Below, one piece after another: positions 1 to 9,223 of a DNA stretch of 40,880 nucleotides. The DNA is from Syntrophobacterales bacterium. GTDB taxonomy: Bacteria; Desulfobacterota; Desulfobaccia; Desulfobaccales; 0-14-0-80-60-11. Position 1 is the first letter of the stretch; each line of letters begins with the position of its first letter. The DNA is taken from NCBI GenBank assembly GCA_023229795.1, contig JALNYP010000034.1, forward strand, positions 1 through 40,880, given 5' to 3'. Both the position numbers and the translations under genes were made by a program. The notes below the pieces were generated by a model that did no database searches, had not been told where the DNA came from, and saw only the letters and a program-made list of their open reading frames with translations.

Positions 1-3000
1 TGGGGTGGCACCGGCGTTTTCACCCATTCTGGCGGCACCAACACCGTCAGCGATACCCTCACCCTGGCCAACCAAAGCGGCAGCGGCGCTTATAATCTCA
101 GCGGCGGCAGCCTATCAGCCAACCAGCAGGATATCGGCTATGGTGGCACCGGCACTTTTACCCAGACCGGCGGCACTAACACCGTCAATAATAGTCTCAC
201 TCTGGGCACCGGCAGCGGCGGCAGCGGCGCCTATAATCTGAGCGGCGACAGCGCCATCCTGTCGGCGCAAGGCGAAACCATCGGCAGTTTGGGCACCGGC
301 ACCTTCACCCAGAGCGGCGGCACCCATAATGTCGGAACCCTGACCTTGGCAGGGACCATCTATGGCAGCGGCGCCTACAATCTGGACGGTGGTAGCCTTT
401 CAGCTCAACACCTGCAAGTCGGCTTTGCCAGCAATGGCACCTTCACCCAGACGGGGGGGACCAACAACGTCAGCAGCGATTTGAGCGTTTTCAGAGGCGC
501 CTACACGCTGAGCGGCGGCAGCCTCGCGGCCCAGAATGAGCTCATTGGCTGGATCGGCAGCAGCAGCGGTTTCAGTCAGACAGGGGGGACCAACGCGGTC
601 TTTGATTTTTTGTTGGGCGTTACCGGGCCCGGTGCCTACAACCTGAGCGGCGGCAGTCTCTCGGCCAACTACCTGAGGGTCGGCTATAACGATTCCGGCG
701 TTTTCACTCACACCGGCGGCGCTAATGACATTGCTTTCCTCTTTCTGGGTGAAAATACCGGGGCCAGCGGCGTCTATAACCTGGGCGGCGGCAGCGGCAG
801 CCCCACTCTGTCGGCGTATGGCGAATTTATCGGGTTTAATGGCAGCGCCACCTTTACGCAAAGCGGCGGCACCCATACCGTCAGCAACGCCCTAACCCTG
901 GCGGCCAACAGCGGCAGCAGCGGCACCTATAATCTCCAGGGGGGCAGCCTGGCCGCGGCCACCGTCAATCTGAACAGTGGCGGCCTCTTTAACCAGACCG
1001 GCGGGACTTTGGACTTTGCCACCTTCAACCAAACCGGCGGCACCGGCGCCTTCAACTATCTCTTTCTGGGAAGAAATGCCGGCACCAGCTCCACCTATGA
1101 CCTGAGCGGCGGCAGCCTCGCGACCAACAACCTCGCCATCGGGCAATCCGGCACCGGGGTCTTTGCCCAGACGGGGGGTGCCAACACCTTGCAATATATC
1201 AATCTGGGTTGGGACTCCGGGGGCAGCGGCACCTATAATCTGAACAGCGGCAGCCTGACCGCGATCACTGAATTTGTGGGCTACTCCGGGACGGGCGCTT
1301 TTACCCAGACTGGCGGCGTCAACACCTTGCAATATATCAATCTAGGTTGCAACTCCGGGGGTAGCGGCACCTATGACATGAGCGGCGGCAGCCTGGCAGC
1401 CGATGGCATAGTCGTGGGCTCGTATGGCACCGGCGCCTTCACCCAGAGCGGCGGCACCAATACAGCCGGCAATAATCTCACTCTAGGGTCCTGCAGCGGC
1501 AGTAGCGGCAGCTATGAATTGTCCGGCACCGGCAACCCCAGTCTATCGGCGCAGTACGAGTACATCGGCACTTCTGGCAGCGGCACCTTCACCCAGACCG
1601 GCGGCACCAATGCTTTGGCTAATTACCTCTATCTGGGTTATTACGCCGGCGGCAGCGGCACCTATAACCTCAGCGGCGGCAGTTTGATGGTCACCGGCAC
1701 GGGGTATGTGGGCGTCCTGGGCAGTGGCACCTTCAACCAGACCGGCGGCACCGCATCCTTCGGCACCGCCCTGTGGCTGGACCTGGACCCGCCGGCGTCG
1801 GGCGGCAACGGTGTTTACCAGTTATCCGGCGGCAGCCTGACGACGCCGACCATGTATGTCGGCATCTCCGGCACGGGTAACTTCATCCAGACCGGCGGCA
1901 CCAATGCCGTCAGCGATACCCTGTCCCTAGCCCAGAACAGCGGCAGTAATGGCACCTATGACCTCCAGGGCGGCAGCCTCTCGGCGGCGGCCATCAACCT
2001 GAAGGCCGGCGGTCTCTTCAACCAGGCCGGGGGCAGCCTGAATGCCACGACCTTTAACCAACAGGGCGGCATCGTGACCGGGGCCCTGGAGAACCGGGGT
2101 GCCTTCAATTACCTGAGCGGCGATTTCCAGGGGCGGCTGTTGAACTACGGCGCCGCCAACCTGTTTGCCGGCGGCAATAGCAGTTTCACCGCCGGCGATG
2201 GCCTGTTGCAGAATTCCGCCACCCCCCTGAACATTACCGTCGGCCAGAGCCTCACCTTGAACGGCGCGGGGCTGACCGTCGAGGGTAGCACCATGATCCT
2301 GGCCGGGAACCTGATCGCCACCAATGTGATCATCGGCGATCTCGGCACCGGCGTATTTACTCAGACCGGCGGCACCAACAGCATCAGCGGTTATCTGACC
2401 CTGGCCAATCAAGCGGGCAGCAGCGGCACCTACAACCTCGTGGGCGGCAGTCTGAGCGCCGACACCTTCAACCTCAATGTCGGCGGTATTTTCAGCCAGA
2501 CCGGCGGCACCTTCCACTTCAACCATATCAACCTGAATGGGGGTATTTTCCACTTTAACGATTTTTACCTGGGCCAGGCCGCGGGCAGCAGCCAAAGCTA
2601 CAGCCTGGATAGCGGCACCCTGACCACGAATAACGAATATATCGGCTTCTCCGGGACCGGCATTTTCACCCAGACCGGCGGCACCAATACCGCCGGCGGT
2701 AACCTGACCCTGGCAACTAATACCGGCAGCAGCGGCAGCTACAGTTTGACTGGCGGGAGTCTCGCGGTCAGCGGCAATACCGGCGATCTCATTGTCGCCG
2801 ATTCCGGTACCGGTTTATTCACCCAGACGGGCGGCACCAATACCGTCAGCAATACGCTTTATGTGGCGTTGAGCGGCGGCAGCGGCACGTATGACCTCCA
2901 GGGCGGCAGTCTCTCGGCCCAGAACCTGACTATCGGGTATTGGGGCAGCGGCGCCTTTACCCAGAGCGGCGGCGCCAATACCGTCAACGACACCCTGACC

Positions 3001-5838
3001 TTGGGAGCGGGTAGCGGCAGTAGCGGTACCTACAACCTGAATAGCGGCAATCTGGCGACCAACAACATCGATGTCGGCGATGACGGCACGGGCACGTTCG
3101 ACCAGACGGGCGGCTCTCTCAACGTCGGCACCGACTTGATCCTGGGCAGGGCCTCCGCCGGCAGCGGCACTTTTGCTTTATCCGACGGCTCCAGCACGGT
3201 GGGCAGACTGATCGTGGGTAACTTGGGATTCGGCTCCTATAACCTGTCGGGCGGCACCCTGCAAACCAGCAACGGCAGCGACTCCATTATTGTGGGCAAC
3301 CAGGGCACCGGCGGTCTGATGGTGGGCGGCTCCGGCCTCAATCCTACCCTGATAGTGGGTACCGAAGGAGGCTCAGGCGTTGACGGGGGCGGCTCCCTGC
3401 TCGTCGGCTGGCAGACCGGCAGCGTGGGCACGGTTATCCAGAACGATAGCGGCTCCCTCGTGCAAGTGGCCGAGCAGGTTTCCCTCGGTGGCGCCGGCCA
3501 GGGCGGCTACACCCTGTACCAGGGCAGCCTCACGGTCACCGGCGCCTGGAAGTACTCTTATTACATGCCCGGCAGCCTGATGGTGGGCGATCTCGGCACC
3601 GGCAGCTTTAGCCAGTACGGGGGGAGTGTCTTGGTTAACGGTGACCTGATTCTGGGGAACCAGTCCGGAAGTTCCGGCACTTATGAGCTATACGGCGGCA
3701 ATCTCTCGGCCAGCCGGCAGTATATCGGGTTATACGGAAGCGGCAGCGGCACCTTCACTCAGAGCGGCGGCGCCAATACCGTCTATGATTCTCTATACCT
3801 GGGTTTTGACGCCGCCGCCAATGGCACCTATACCTTGGGCGGCGGCACCGCCAGCCCCGTTCTTGCGGCGCAGAACGAATACATCGGTTACTCCGGCAGC
3901 GGCGCCTTTACCCAGTTGGGCGGCACCAATACGGTCAGCAATACCCTCGTCCTGGCGGCGAACAGCGGCAGCAGCGGCGCCTATGACCTGCAGGAGGGCA
4001 GCCTCAGCGCGTATGGCATGACTATCGGCGCTTATGGCAGCGGCAGCTTTACCCAGAGCGGCGGCGCCAATACCGTTACCGATTGGGTCAGCTTAGGGGA
4101 TTCCGTAGGAAGCAGGGGCACTTATACCCTGAACGGCGGCAGCCTGAATGGCTCGACCCTCATCGTCGGCTATGAGGGGTCGGGCACCTTTGGCCAGACG
4201 GGCGGCTCTCTCAACGCCGGCACCGAACTGATCCTGGGAGCCCAATCCGGAGGTTCCGGCACCTATGAGTTATACGGCGGCAGCCTCTCGGCCAATCAGC
4301 AGTATATCGGCTTGCATGGCAGCGGCAGCGGCACCTTCACCCAGACCGGCGGCACCAACACCGTCGCTGCTGTGCTTTACCTGGGTCATGACGCCGCCGC
4401 CAATGGCACCTATACCTTAGGCGGCGGCACCGGCAGCCCCGTTCTTGCGGCACAATCCCTGTACGTCGGCTACTCCGGCAGCGGCATCTTCACCCAGAGC
4501 GGCGGCACCAATACGGTCACCAACGCCCTCACACTGGCGTATGGCACCGGCAGCAGCGGCATCTATAGCCTGAGCGGTGGCAACCTCGATGTGAATACTA
4601 TGTATGTCGGCTACTCCGGCACCGGCACCTTCATCCAAACGGGGGGGACCGCAAACGTTTATGGCGCCGAGACCCTTTACCTGGGATATGGCCTCGGCGG
4701 CCAGGGCACCTATGAATTACACGATGGCAGGTTGGAGGTACAAACCGCTCTTATCGGCAATTACGGCACCGGCTCCTTTACTCAAGCGGATGGCACCGCG
4801 GTTATCAATTCCCTCACCCTGCGCACTAACGGTACCTACAACCTACAGGGCGGCAGCCTCTCCAGCGGCACTGTCTGGAACGAAGGCGCCTTCAACCAGA
4901 CCGGCGGCAGCCTGACCACCACCTCCGGGCTGACCAACGCCGGGACCTTTACCATGGCCGGCGGCACCCTGACGGGCGGGACCCTCACCAATAACGCCGT
5001 TTTTAGCGGCTACGGCACCATCAATGCCAACGCCGGCTTCAGCAACATGGGCACCATGACCCTGACGGGCGGCGACAGCACCGTGAACGGCGACTTCACC
5101 AACCAGACCGCTGGTCAGCTCTTTATCCAATACAACCCGACCACCTTCACCGGCAATGTGGTTAACTACGGCTATATCAAGGTCACCCAAACTACCGACA
5201 TCCGGGGAACCAACTACACCGAATACGGCACCTACGAGAGCGACCCGGCCACTCAGGCCTTTAACAACCTGATTGTGGAGAGCACGGGTGCCCTGAAAGG
5301 CGGGGTGGGCGACAAATGGGTGATCAGCGGCGATTTTATCAACCACAGCACCCAGGCTCTGACCTGGAACACGGTGAGTGCGGACCTCGCCTTCACCGGC
5401 GAGGCGGCGACCCATCAACTTTATATCACCGGGGCCGACCTGGGGCAGACTGTGGCCGGCTATATCAATAACTTCGCCTGGGGGAGCCTCGACCTCTCCG
5501 GCCAAATGCTTACCCTGCTGGACGGCAACGACAGCCTCGGCGGGGCCCTGTACCTGGGCAGTATCCTGGGGGTGACCTTAAGCGGTAGCCAGGTCACCGA
5601 CATCTACGGCAACGGGCTGGACATCTATTACAACCCCGACCTGGCGGTGAACAGCTACCTGGCCGGTCTGGCCTACGGCCTGGCCGGGGGCGGCCAGCTG
5701 TTACCGTTGTCGCTGACCCCCCTGGGGGCGCCGATGCAGCCAACTCCCTTGCCGGCCAGCGTCTGGATGTTCCTGAGCGGCTTGGCGGGCCTGGGGCTGT
5801 GGCGCAGCAAAAAATCGCGCGGCCGCAGCAAGCAGTGA
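1..5838 (+). CDS. Giant tandem-repeat surface protein with VPLPA-CTERM tail (5' partial)
   Basis: The reading frame is open from the first base, so the 5' end lies outside the window; 1945 residues are visible. Nearly the whole length is a degenerate repeat of about 45-50 residues with two alternating cores, of type GTFTQTGGTNTV and GTYNLSGGSLSA. I count about 33 copies of the first core. The pattern resembles the beta-strand repeats of autotransporter-like and PEP-CTERM surface proteins and probably folds as a long beta-solenoid rich in Gly, Ser, Thr and Asn. The last 300 residues are non-repetitive. The C-terminus carries PTPLPASVWMFLSGLAGL, then a basic tail (positions 5734-5838), matching VPLPA/PEP-CTERM sorting signals that are processed by an exosortase-type enzyme. 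It is probably a cell-surface or matrix protein. The precise ligand or role is unknown. Many antisense and alternate-frame open stretches here are by-products of GC-rich repeats. Confidence 0.85.
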   Translation, partial: WGGTGVFTHSGGTNTVSDTLTLANQSGSGAYNLSGGSLSANQQDIGYGGTGTFTQTGGTNTVNNSLTLGTGSGGSGAYNLSGDSAILSAQGETIGSLGTGTFTQSGGTHNVGTLTLAGTIYGSGAYNLDGGSLSAQHLQVGFASNGTFTQTGGTNNVSSDLSVFRGAYTLSGGSLAAQNELIGWIGSSSGFSQTGGTNAVFDFLLGVTGPGAYNLSGGSLSANYLRVGYNDSGVFTHTGGANDIAFLFLGENTGASGVYNLGGGSGSPTLSAYGEFIGFNGSATFTQSGGTHTVSNALTLAANSGSSGTYNLQGGSLAAATVNLNSGGLFNQTGGTLDFATFNQTGGTGAFNYLFLGRNAGTSSTYDLSGGSLATNNLAIGQSGTGVFAQTGGANTLQYINLGWDSGGSGTYNLNSGSLTAITEFVGYSGTGAFTQTGGVNTLQYINLGCNSGGSGTYDMSGGSLAADGIVVGSYGTGAFTQSGGTNTAGNNLTLGSCSGSSGSYELSGTGNPSLSAQYEYIGTSGSGTFTQTGGTNALANYLYLGYYAGGSGTYNLSGGSLMVTGTGYVGVLGSGTFNQTGGTASFGTALWLDLDPPASGGNGVYQLSGGSLTTPTMYVGISGTGNFIQTGGTNAVSDTLSLAQNSGSNGTYDLQGGSLSAAAINLKAGGLFNQAGGSLNATTFNQQGGIVTGALENRGAFNYLSGDFQGRLLNYGAANLFAGGNSSFTAGDGLLQNSATPLNITVGQSLTLNGAGLTVEGSTMILAGNLIATNVIIGDLGTGVFTQTGGTNSISGYLTLANQAGSSGTYNLVGGSLSADTFNLNVGGIFSQTGGTFHFNHINLNGGIFHFNDFYLGQAAGSSQSYSLDSGTLTTNNEYIGFSGTGIFTQTGGTNTAGGNLTLATNTGSSGSYSLTGGSLAVSGNTGDLIVADSGTGLFTQTGGTNTVSNTLYVALSGGSGTYDLQGGSLSAQNLTIGYWGSGAFTQSGGANTVNDTLTLGAGSGSSGTYNLNSGNLATNNIDVGDDGTGTFDQTGGSLNVGTDLILGRASAGSGTFALSDGSSTVGRLIVGNLGFGSYNLSGGTLQTSNGSDSIIVGNQGTGGLMVGGSGLNPTLIVGTEGGSGVDGGGSLLVGWQTGSVGTVIQNDSGSLVQVAEQVSLGGAGQGGYTLYQGSLTVTGAWKYSYYMPGSLMVGDLGTGSFSQYGGSVLVNGDLILGNQSGSSGTYELYGGNLSASRQYIGLYGSGSGTFTQSGGANTVYDSLYLGFDAAANGTYTLGGGTASPVLAAQNEYIGYSGSGAFTQLGGTNTVSNTLVLAANSGSSGAYDLQEGSLSAYGMTIGAYGSGSFTQSGGANTVTDWVSLGDSVGSRGTYTLNGGSLNGSTLIVGYEGSGTFGQTGGSLNAGTELILGAQSGGSGTYELYGGSLSANQQYIGLHGSGSGTFTQTGGTNTVAAVLYLGHDAAANGTYTLGGGTGSPVLAAQSLYVGYSGSGIFTQSGGTNTVTNALTLAYGTGSSGIYSLSGGNLDVNTMYVGYSGTGTFIQTGGTANVYGAETLYLGYGLGGQGTYELHDGRLEVQTALIGNYGTGSFTQADGTAVINSLTLRTNGTYNLQGGSLSSGTVWNEGAFNQTGGSLTTTSGLTNAGTFTMAGGTLTGGTLTNNAVFSGYGTINANAGFSNMGTMTLTGGDSTVNGDFTNQTAGQLFIQYNPTTFTGNVVNYGYIKVTQTTDIRGTNYTEYGTYESDPATQAFNNLIVESTGALKGGVGDKWVISGDFINHSTQALTWNTVSADLAFTGEAATHQLYITGADLGQTVAGYINNFAWGSLDLSGQMLTLLDGNDSLGGALYLGSILGVTLSGSQVTDIYGNGLDIYYNPDLAVNSYLAGLAYGLAGGGQLLPLSLTPLGAPMQPTPLPASVWMFLSGLAGLGLWRSKKSRGRSKQ
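3643..4540 (+). repeat. 582-bp higher-order duplication inside the repeat gene
   Basis: A segment at about 3643-3950 recurs at about 4225-4532 with a constant offset of 582 bases (194 codons). Both copies encode the series LILG, SGTYELYGG, QYIGL, GSGSGTFTQ, LYLG, DAAANGTYTLGGGT and SPVLAAQ. Similarity across the block is much higher than between ordinary repeat units, which points to a recent in-frame segmental duplication. Confidence 0.75.
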
Positions 5839-5928
5839 GGCAATTTTGGGTAATATTATCTGAAACTTGAAGATTACTTTTCTCCCGATTAAACGCAAAC
5901 CTGGTCTAACCACCGGCAGCTTTTAAAT

Positions 5929-5960
5929 AAGGCCTCTTACCCGCGGGGTTGGAGGCCTTT
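5929..5960 (+). terminator. Probable Rho-independent terminator after the repeat gene
   Basis: An 8-bp inverted repeat AAGGCCTC / GAGGCCTT (5929-5936 and 5952-5959) with a 15-nt loop lies about 90 bases after the stop codon. The T tract is short (TTT), so termination efficiency is uncertain. It separates the repeat protein from the downstream membrane protein. Confidence 0.5.
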
Positions 5961-6039
5961 GCTATGGCTGCCGCGGTAGAGGCTATAAAATAGTTGAGTT
6001 TGATTCACTTACCAGAGAAAATGGCCTAAGGCAGGTGCA

Positions 6040-6108
6040 ATGAAGCATAAAGCAGCAGAGGCCGGGGCAGCAGGCGCCCCCGAAAGCTACCCTTATGGGC
6101 CGGTTTGA
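6040..6108 (+). CDS. Possible 22-codon upstream ORF overlapping the TMTC-like gene
   Basis: An ATG at 6040, preceded by AAGGCAGG at good spacing, opens a 22-codon frame (MKHKAAEAGAAGAPESYPYG then PV) that ends 14 bases inside the next gene in a different frame. The next gene has a poor ribosome site of its own, so translational coupling is conceivable. No homology is recognised and it may be chance. Confidence 0.2.
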   Translation: MKHKAAEAGAAGAPESYPYGPV

Positions 6109-7699
6109 TCTCATCTTACGCCATCAGCGCGTGATGATCTGCGTGCTGCTGCTCGCGCTTACCGCCGCGGCCTACTGGCAGGTAAGGGGCTTTCAGTTCA
6201 TTACCTGCGACGACGACATGTACGTTTATGAAAATCCTATCATCCGGGCGGGACTCTCTTGGGAAGGGGTGAAATGGAGTTTCACCGCCTACTACTCGGC
6301 CAACTGGCACCCCTTGACCTGGCTGTCCCACATACTTGATGTCCAACTTTACGGGCTCCAGGCCGGGGGCCACCACCTGACCAATCTGTTTTTCCACCTG
6401 GCCAACACCCTGCTGTTGTTCCTGTTTTTGGCCCACACGACCGAGGCTCTCTGGCCCAGCGCCCTGGTGGCGGCCCTGTTCGCCTTACATCCCATGCACG
6501 TGGAGTCGGTGGCCTGGGTGTCGGAACGCAAGGATGTCTTGAGCACCTTCTTCTGGCTGGCCACCATGTGGGCTTATGTCTGGTATGTCTCCGCCCCGAA
6601 TCCGAAGCGCTATCTGTCCGTCCTGCTCTGTTTCGCCCTGGGGCTCATGGCCAAACCCATGCTGGTCACTCTGCCGATGGTGCTGCTGCTCCTGGACTAC
6701 TGGCCGTTAAACCGGGTGCCTGTGGGGGTTGCACCGGCTATGGACACTAATGGCGCCAGCGAGTCGCGGCCGAGGCTGCCCCTAGGCCTTTACTGGCAGT
6801 TGATCAGGGAAAAGATCCCCCTGTTCATTCTTACCATCTGTTCCTGCCTGATGACGCTGGCGGCGCAAAGGGCGGGCGGCGCGGTGATGCCGCTGTCCCT
6901 CCAGTCACTTGGGGCCCGCCTCGCTAATGCGCTGGTGGCCTATGTCACCTATGGGATAAAGCTGTTCTGGCCTTATCCCATGGCGCTCTTTTACGTCTTA
7001 AGCCCGGTCCCCTGGTGGCAGGCCGTGGTGGCCGGCCTTGCCCTTTTGGTCATTTCGGTTTTGGTGTTCTTGGGCGCCCGGCGCTATCCCTATCTGGTGG
7101 TGGGTTGGTTGTGGTATCTGGGCACTCTGGTGCCGGTAATCGGACTGGTGCAGGTCGGGGGCCAGGCGATGGCGGATCGCTATACCTATATCCCCTTTAT
7201 CGGCCTGTTTATCATCCTCGCCTGGGGAGTGCCGGCCGCCGCGGCGGGGTGGAAGCACCGGGAGACCATCCTGGCAATGGGGGCCGCGGCCGCGCTGAGC
7301 GCCTGTCTGGTGTCCGCCTGGGGCCAGGCCGGTTATTGGCGGAATGCGGAAACTCTCTTTACCCATTCCATCCGAGTCACCGGGGACAACTACCTGGCCT
7401 ATCATCACCTGGGCATGGCCTATTCCAACCAAGGCAATTATGCCCAGGCCATAGCCGCGTACCAGAAGACCCTGGCCATAGCTCCCGGCTATCCTCCGTC
7501 TTACAACAACCTGGGCATCGTTTATGCCAAACAGGGGCGGTTAAATGAGGCGGTGGAGCTGTTCAAAAGTGCGCTCCGGCTCAGCCCAGGCAATCTTAGC
7601 TATTACCGCAATTTGGCCCTGGCCTATACCCAGCAGGGGAAAAAATCAGAAGCTGAGGGGATAATGCAGCACGTCAAATGGCTGACCGGACAGAAGTGA
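6095..7699 (+). CDS. TMTC-like membrane glycosyltransferase with C-terminal TPR repeats
   Basis: A 534-residue multi-spanning inner-membrane protein. It starts with one transmembrane helix, followed by an acidic loop FITCDDDMYVYEN and the motif HPLTWLSHILD, then HPMHVESVAWVSERKDVL, all typical of the bacterial relatives of eukaryotic TMTC O-mannosyltransferases (GT-C superfamily, Asp-containing first periplasmic loop). Further hydrophobic helices follow up to about residue 415. Residues of about 425-525 form three tetratricopeptide repeats (AYHHLGMAYSNQGNYAQAI, SYNNLGIVYAKQGRLNEAV, YYRNLALAYTQQGKKSEAE). The family transfers sugars from polyprenyl-phosphate donors to proteins or envelope polymers; the substrate here is not known. 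It lies just downstream of the Ser/Thr-rich surface protein but behind a hairpin, so cotranscription is uncertain. The ribosome site before 6095 is weak. Confidence 0.8.
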   Translation: MGRFDLILRHQRVMICVLLLALTAAAYWQVRGFQFITCDDDMYVYENPIIRAGLSWEGVKWSFTAYYSANWHPLTWLSHILDVQLYGLQAGGHHLTNLFFHLANTLLLFLFLAHTTEALWPSALVAALFALHPMHVESVAWVSERKDVLSTFFWLATMWAYVWYVSAPNPKRYLSVLLCFALGLMAKPMLVTLPMVLLLLDYWPLNRVPVGVAPAMDTNGASESRPRLPLGLYWQLIREKIPLFILTICSCLMTLAAQRAGGAVMPLSLQSLGARLANALVAYVTYGIKLFWPYPMALFYVLSPVPWWQAVVAGLALLVISVLVFLGARRYPYLVVGWLWYLGTLVPVIGLVQVGGQAMADRYTYIPFIGLFIILAWGVPAAAAGWKHRETILAMGAAAALSACLVSAWGQAGYWRNAETLFTHSIRVTGDNYLAYHHLGMAYSNQGNYAQAIAAYQKTLAIAPGYPPSYNNLGIVYAKQGRLNEAVELFKSALRLSPGNLSYYRNLALAYTQQGKKSEAEGIMQHVKWLTGQK

Positions 7700-7730
7700 T
7701 GCTCCGGGAAGCTGTCGACTTCCGCGACTC

Positions 7731-8456
7731 TTACACCGGAAAAATTATCTCTTGCAAGTGAGGGTCATGCAGCAGATGGGGACCGGTCCCGGAGAAGGTG
7801 ATCCGGCCTTTTTCCAGGACATAGGCCTTCTCCGCCACGTTCAACACCCGCTGCATGAGTTGCCCGGAAATCAGCAGGGTGACGCCGGCTTGCCTCAGGT
7901 CGCGGAAGGAGTTGCAAAACCTCTGTACCAGCTTGGGGCTTAACCCCATGAAGGGTTCGTCCAGCATGAGGAGGCGGGGCGCCGACATGAGGCCGCGGGC
8001 CAGGGTAACCATGCGCTGCTGACCGCCGCTCAAGACGCCGGCCGGGGCTCGCAGCCGATCCTTGAGTTCCGGAAAGATCTGGCAGGCCTGTTCCAGTCTG
8101 GCTTTTAGCTGCCGGCGCACCAGGTAAGCCCCCACTTCCAGGTTTTCCAAAACCGTCATGCCGGGAAAGACGCGCATCCCCTCCGGCACATAAACAACCC
8201 CCCGGCGTACCACTTCCCAGGCAGGCAAACCCTCGATGGACTCCCCCGCGAAAAAGATGCGGCCCGTCAGCGGCCGTTGCAGGCCCGCGATGGCTTTGAG
8301 AAGGGTGCTTTTGCCGGCGCCCTCAATGCCGATGAGAGCCACAATCTGGTGGGGGAAGCAAGTAAAGCTCAAATCCACCAGCATGGGCAGGCCCTGTAGG
8401 GAGACCGACAGGTGCTGCACGCTGAGCAGGGGCGGGGAAGCGTCGCCGGCCGGCAT
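7731..8456 (-). CDS. livF: Branched-chain amino-acid-type ABC transporter ATP-binding protein LivF
   Basis: An ABC ATPase of the LivF family, which together with LivG powers uptake of branched-chain amino acids or related amides across the inner membrane. Visible motifs are Walker A GIEGAGKST (about residue 43), the family motif YVPEGMRVFP, the signature LSGGQQRM, Walker B LLMLDEP and C-terminal ITFSGTG. I place the start at 8456, where TGATG overlaps the livG stop codon and a GGAG sits upstream; an upstream in-frame start at 8486 would add 10 residues. Length 241 residues is normal. It is the last gene of a five-gene minus-strand operon and converges on the TMTC-like gene. The specificity of the transporter cannot be told from the ATPase. 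Confidence 0.93.
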   Translation of the reverse strand: MPAGDASPPLLSVQHLSVSLQGLPMLVDLSFTCFPHQIVALIGIEGAGKSTLLKAIAGLQRPLTGRIFFAGESIEGLPAWEVVRRGVVYVPEGMRVFPGMTVLENLEVGAYLVRRQLKARLEQACQIFPELKDRLRAPAGVLSGGQQRMVTLARGLMSAPRLLMLDEPFMGLSPKLVQRFCNSFRDLRQAGVTLLISGQLMQRVLNVAEKAYVLEKGRITFSGTGPHLLHDPHLQEIIFPV

Positions 8457-9223
8457 CAGGCGTCTCCGTTGGCGTCCGTCCCGCACCGGGTCCCCAGGTA
8501 GGCGGATACCACTTCCGGGTGGCGGATCAAGGAGGCAGGCGGCCCCTGGGCGATGATCTCCCCGCGGTCCAGGGCCAGGAGCCGGTCGGCCACCGCCTCC
8601 AGGATAGTGAGCAGATGGTCGGTGAGGAGCAGCGTCAGCCCCTGGTCCCGCATTTTGAGAAGCCCGGCCGCCAGCCGCTTTACGGCCCCGAGGCTAAAGC
8701 CCGCGGCAATCTCGTCCAGGAGCAACAGCCGCGGCCGGGTGGCCAGGGCCCGGGCCAATTCCACCAGGCGCTGCTGCGGCAAGGGCAAATCGCAGGCCCT
8801 GATGTGCCGCTTATCCTCCAGCCCCACCAGGGAGAGCCAATAATGGGCTTCTTCCTGAGCCTGGGGAAGGGCAGGGTGGGGCTCCCGTCCCAGCCAGGCG
8901 CCCATGAGGACGTTTTCCAACACGCTCATGTCCGGAAAAATTTGGGGAACCTGGGAGGTCCTGGCCAGGCCGGCCCGGCTCAGGCGTTCCGGCGGCCAGG
9001 CGGTGGTCTCCTGGCCGAAGAAGGCCACGCTACCGGAGGCGGGCTTCTGCCAACCGCTGATGATATTGAAGAGAGTGGTTTTGCCGGCGCCGTTGGGGCC
9101 GATGAGACCCCAAATCTCGCCCTGCGGCAGGGAAAAGGAGACGTCCCGGAGTACGGTCTGGTCCCCAAAAAATTTCTTGATCTGTCGAACTTCTAAGCAG
9201 ACTTGGGCGCCGTTGGCAGCCAT
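8456..9223 (-). CDS. livG: Branched-chain amino-acid-type ABC transporter ATP-binding protein LivG (atypical signature)
   Basis: A 255-residue ABC ATPase of the LivG family, the partner of LivF. Walker A is GPNGAGKTT (42-50), Walker B is LLLLDE (166-171) with the catalytic Glu kept, and the H-loop His is present in LTDHLL (about 203). The ABC signature is unusual: where LivG proteins normally have LSYGQQR, this one reads LPLPQQR (146-152), so the conserved Ser and Gly are lost. The residue after the catalytic Glu is also Ile instead of Pro (DEIAAGF). The start overlaps the last 31 bases of livM and the stop overlaps the livF start, as expected for a coupled operon. A functional but asymmetric ATPase pair is possible. 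Confidence 0.92.
   Translation of the reverse strand: MAANGAQVCLEVRQIKKFFGDQTVLRDVSFSLPQGEIWGLIGPNGAGKTTLFNIISGWQKPASGSVAFFGQETTAWPPERLSRAGLARTSQVPQIFPDMSVLENVLMGAWLGREPHPALPQAQEEAHYWLSLVGLEDKRHIRACDLPLPQQRLVELARALATRPRLLLLDEIAAGFSLGAVKRLAAGLLKMRDQGLTLLLTDHLLTILEAVADRLLALDRGEIIAQGPPASLIRHPEVVSAYLGTRCGTDANGDA

Noticed and set aside
115..5505. Many long open frames antisense or out of frame within the repeat gene
   Set aside because: They are low-complexity Ala/Gly/Pro translations of the repeat DNA, lack ribosome sites and show no family motifs.
1..5838. CRISPR array or DNA satellite in the repeat region
   Set aside because: The repeats are degenerate, in frame and coding, with no constant spacers.
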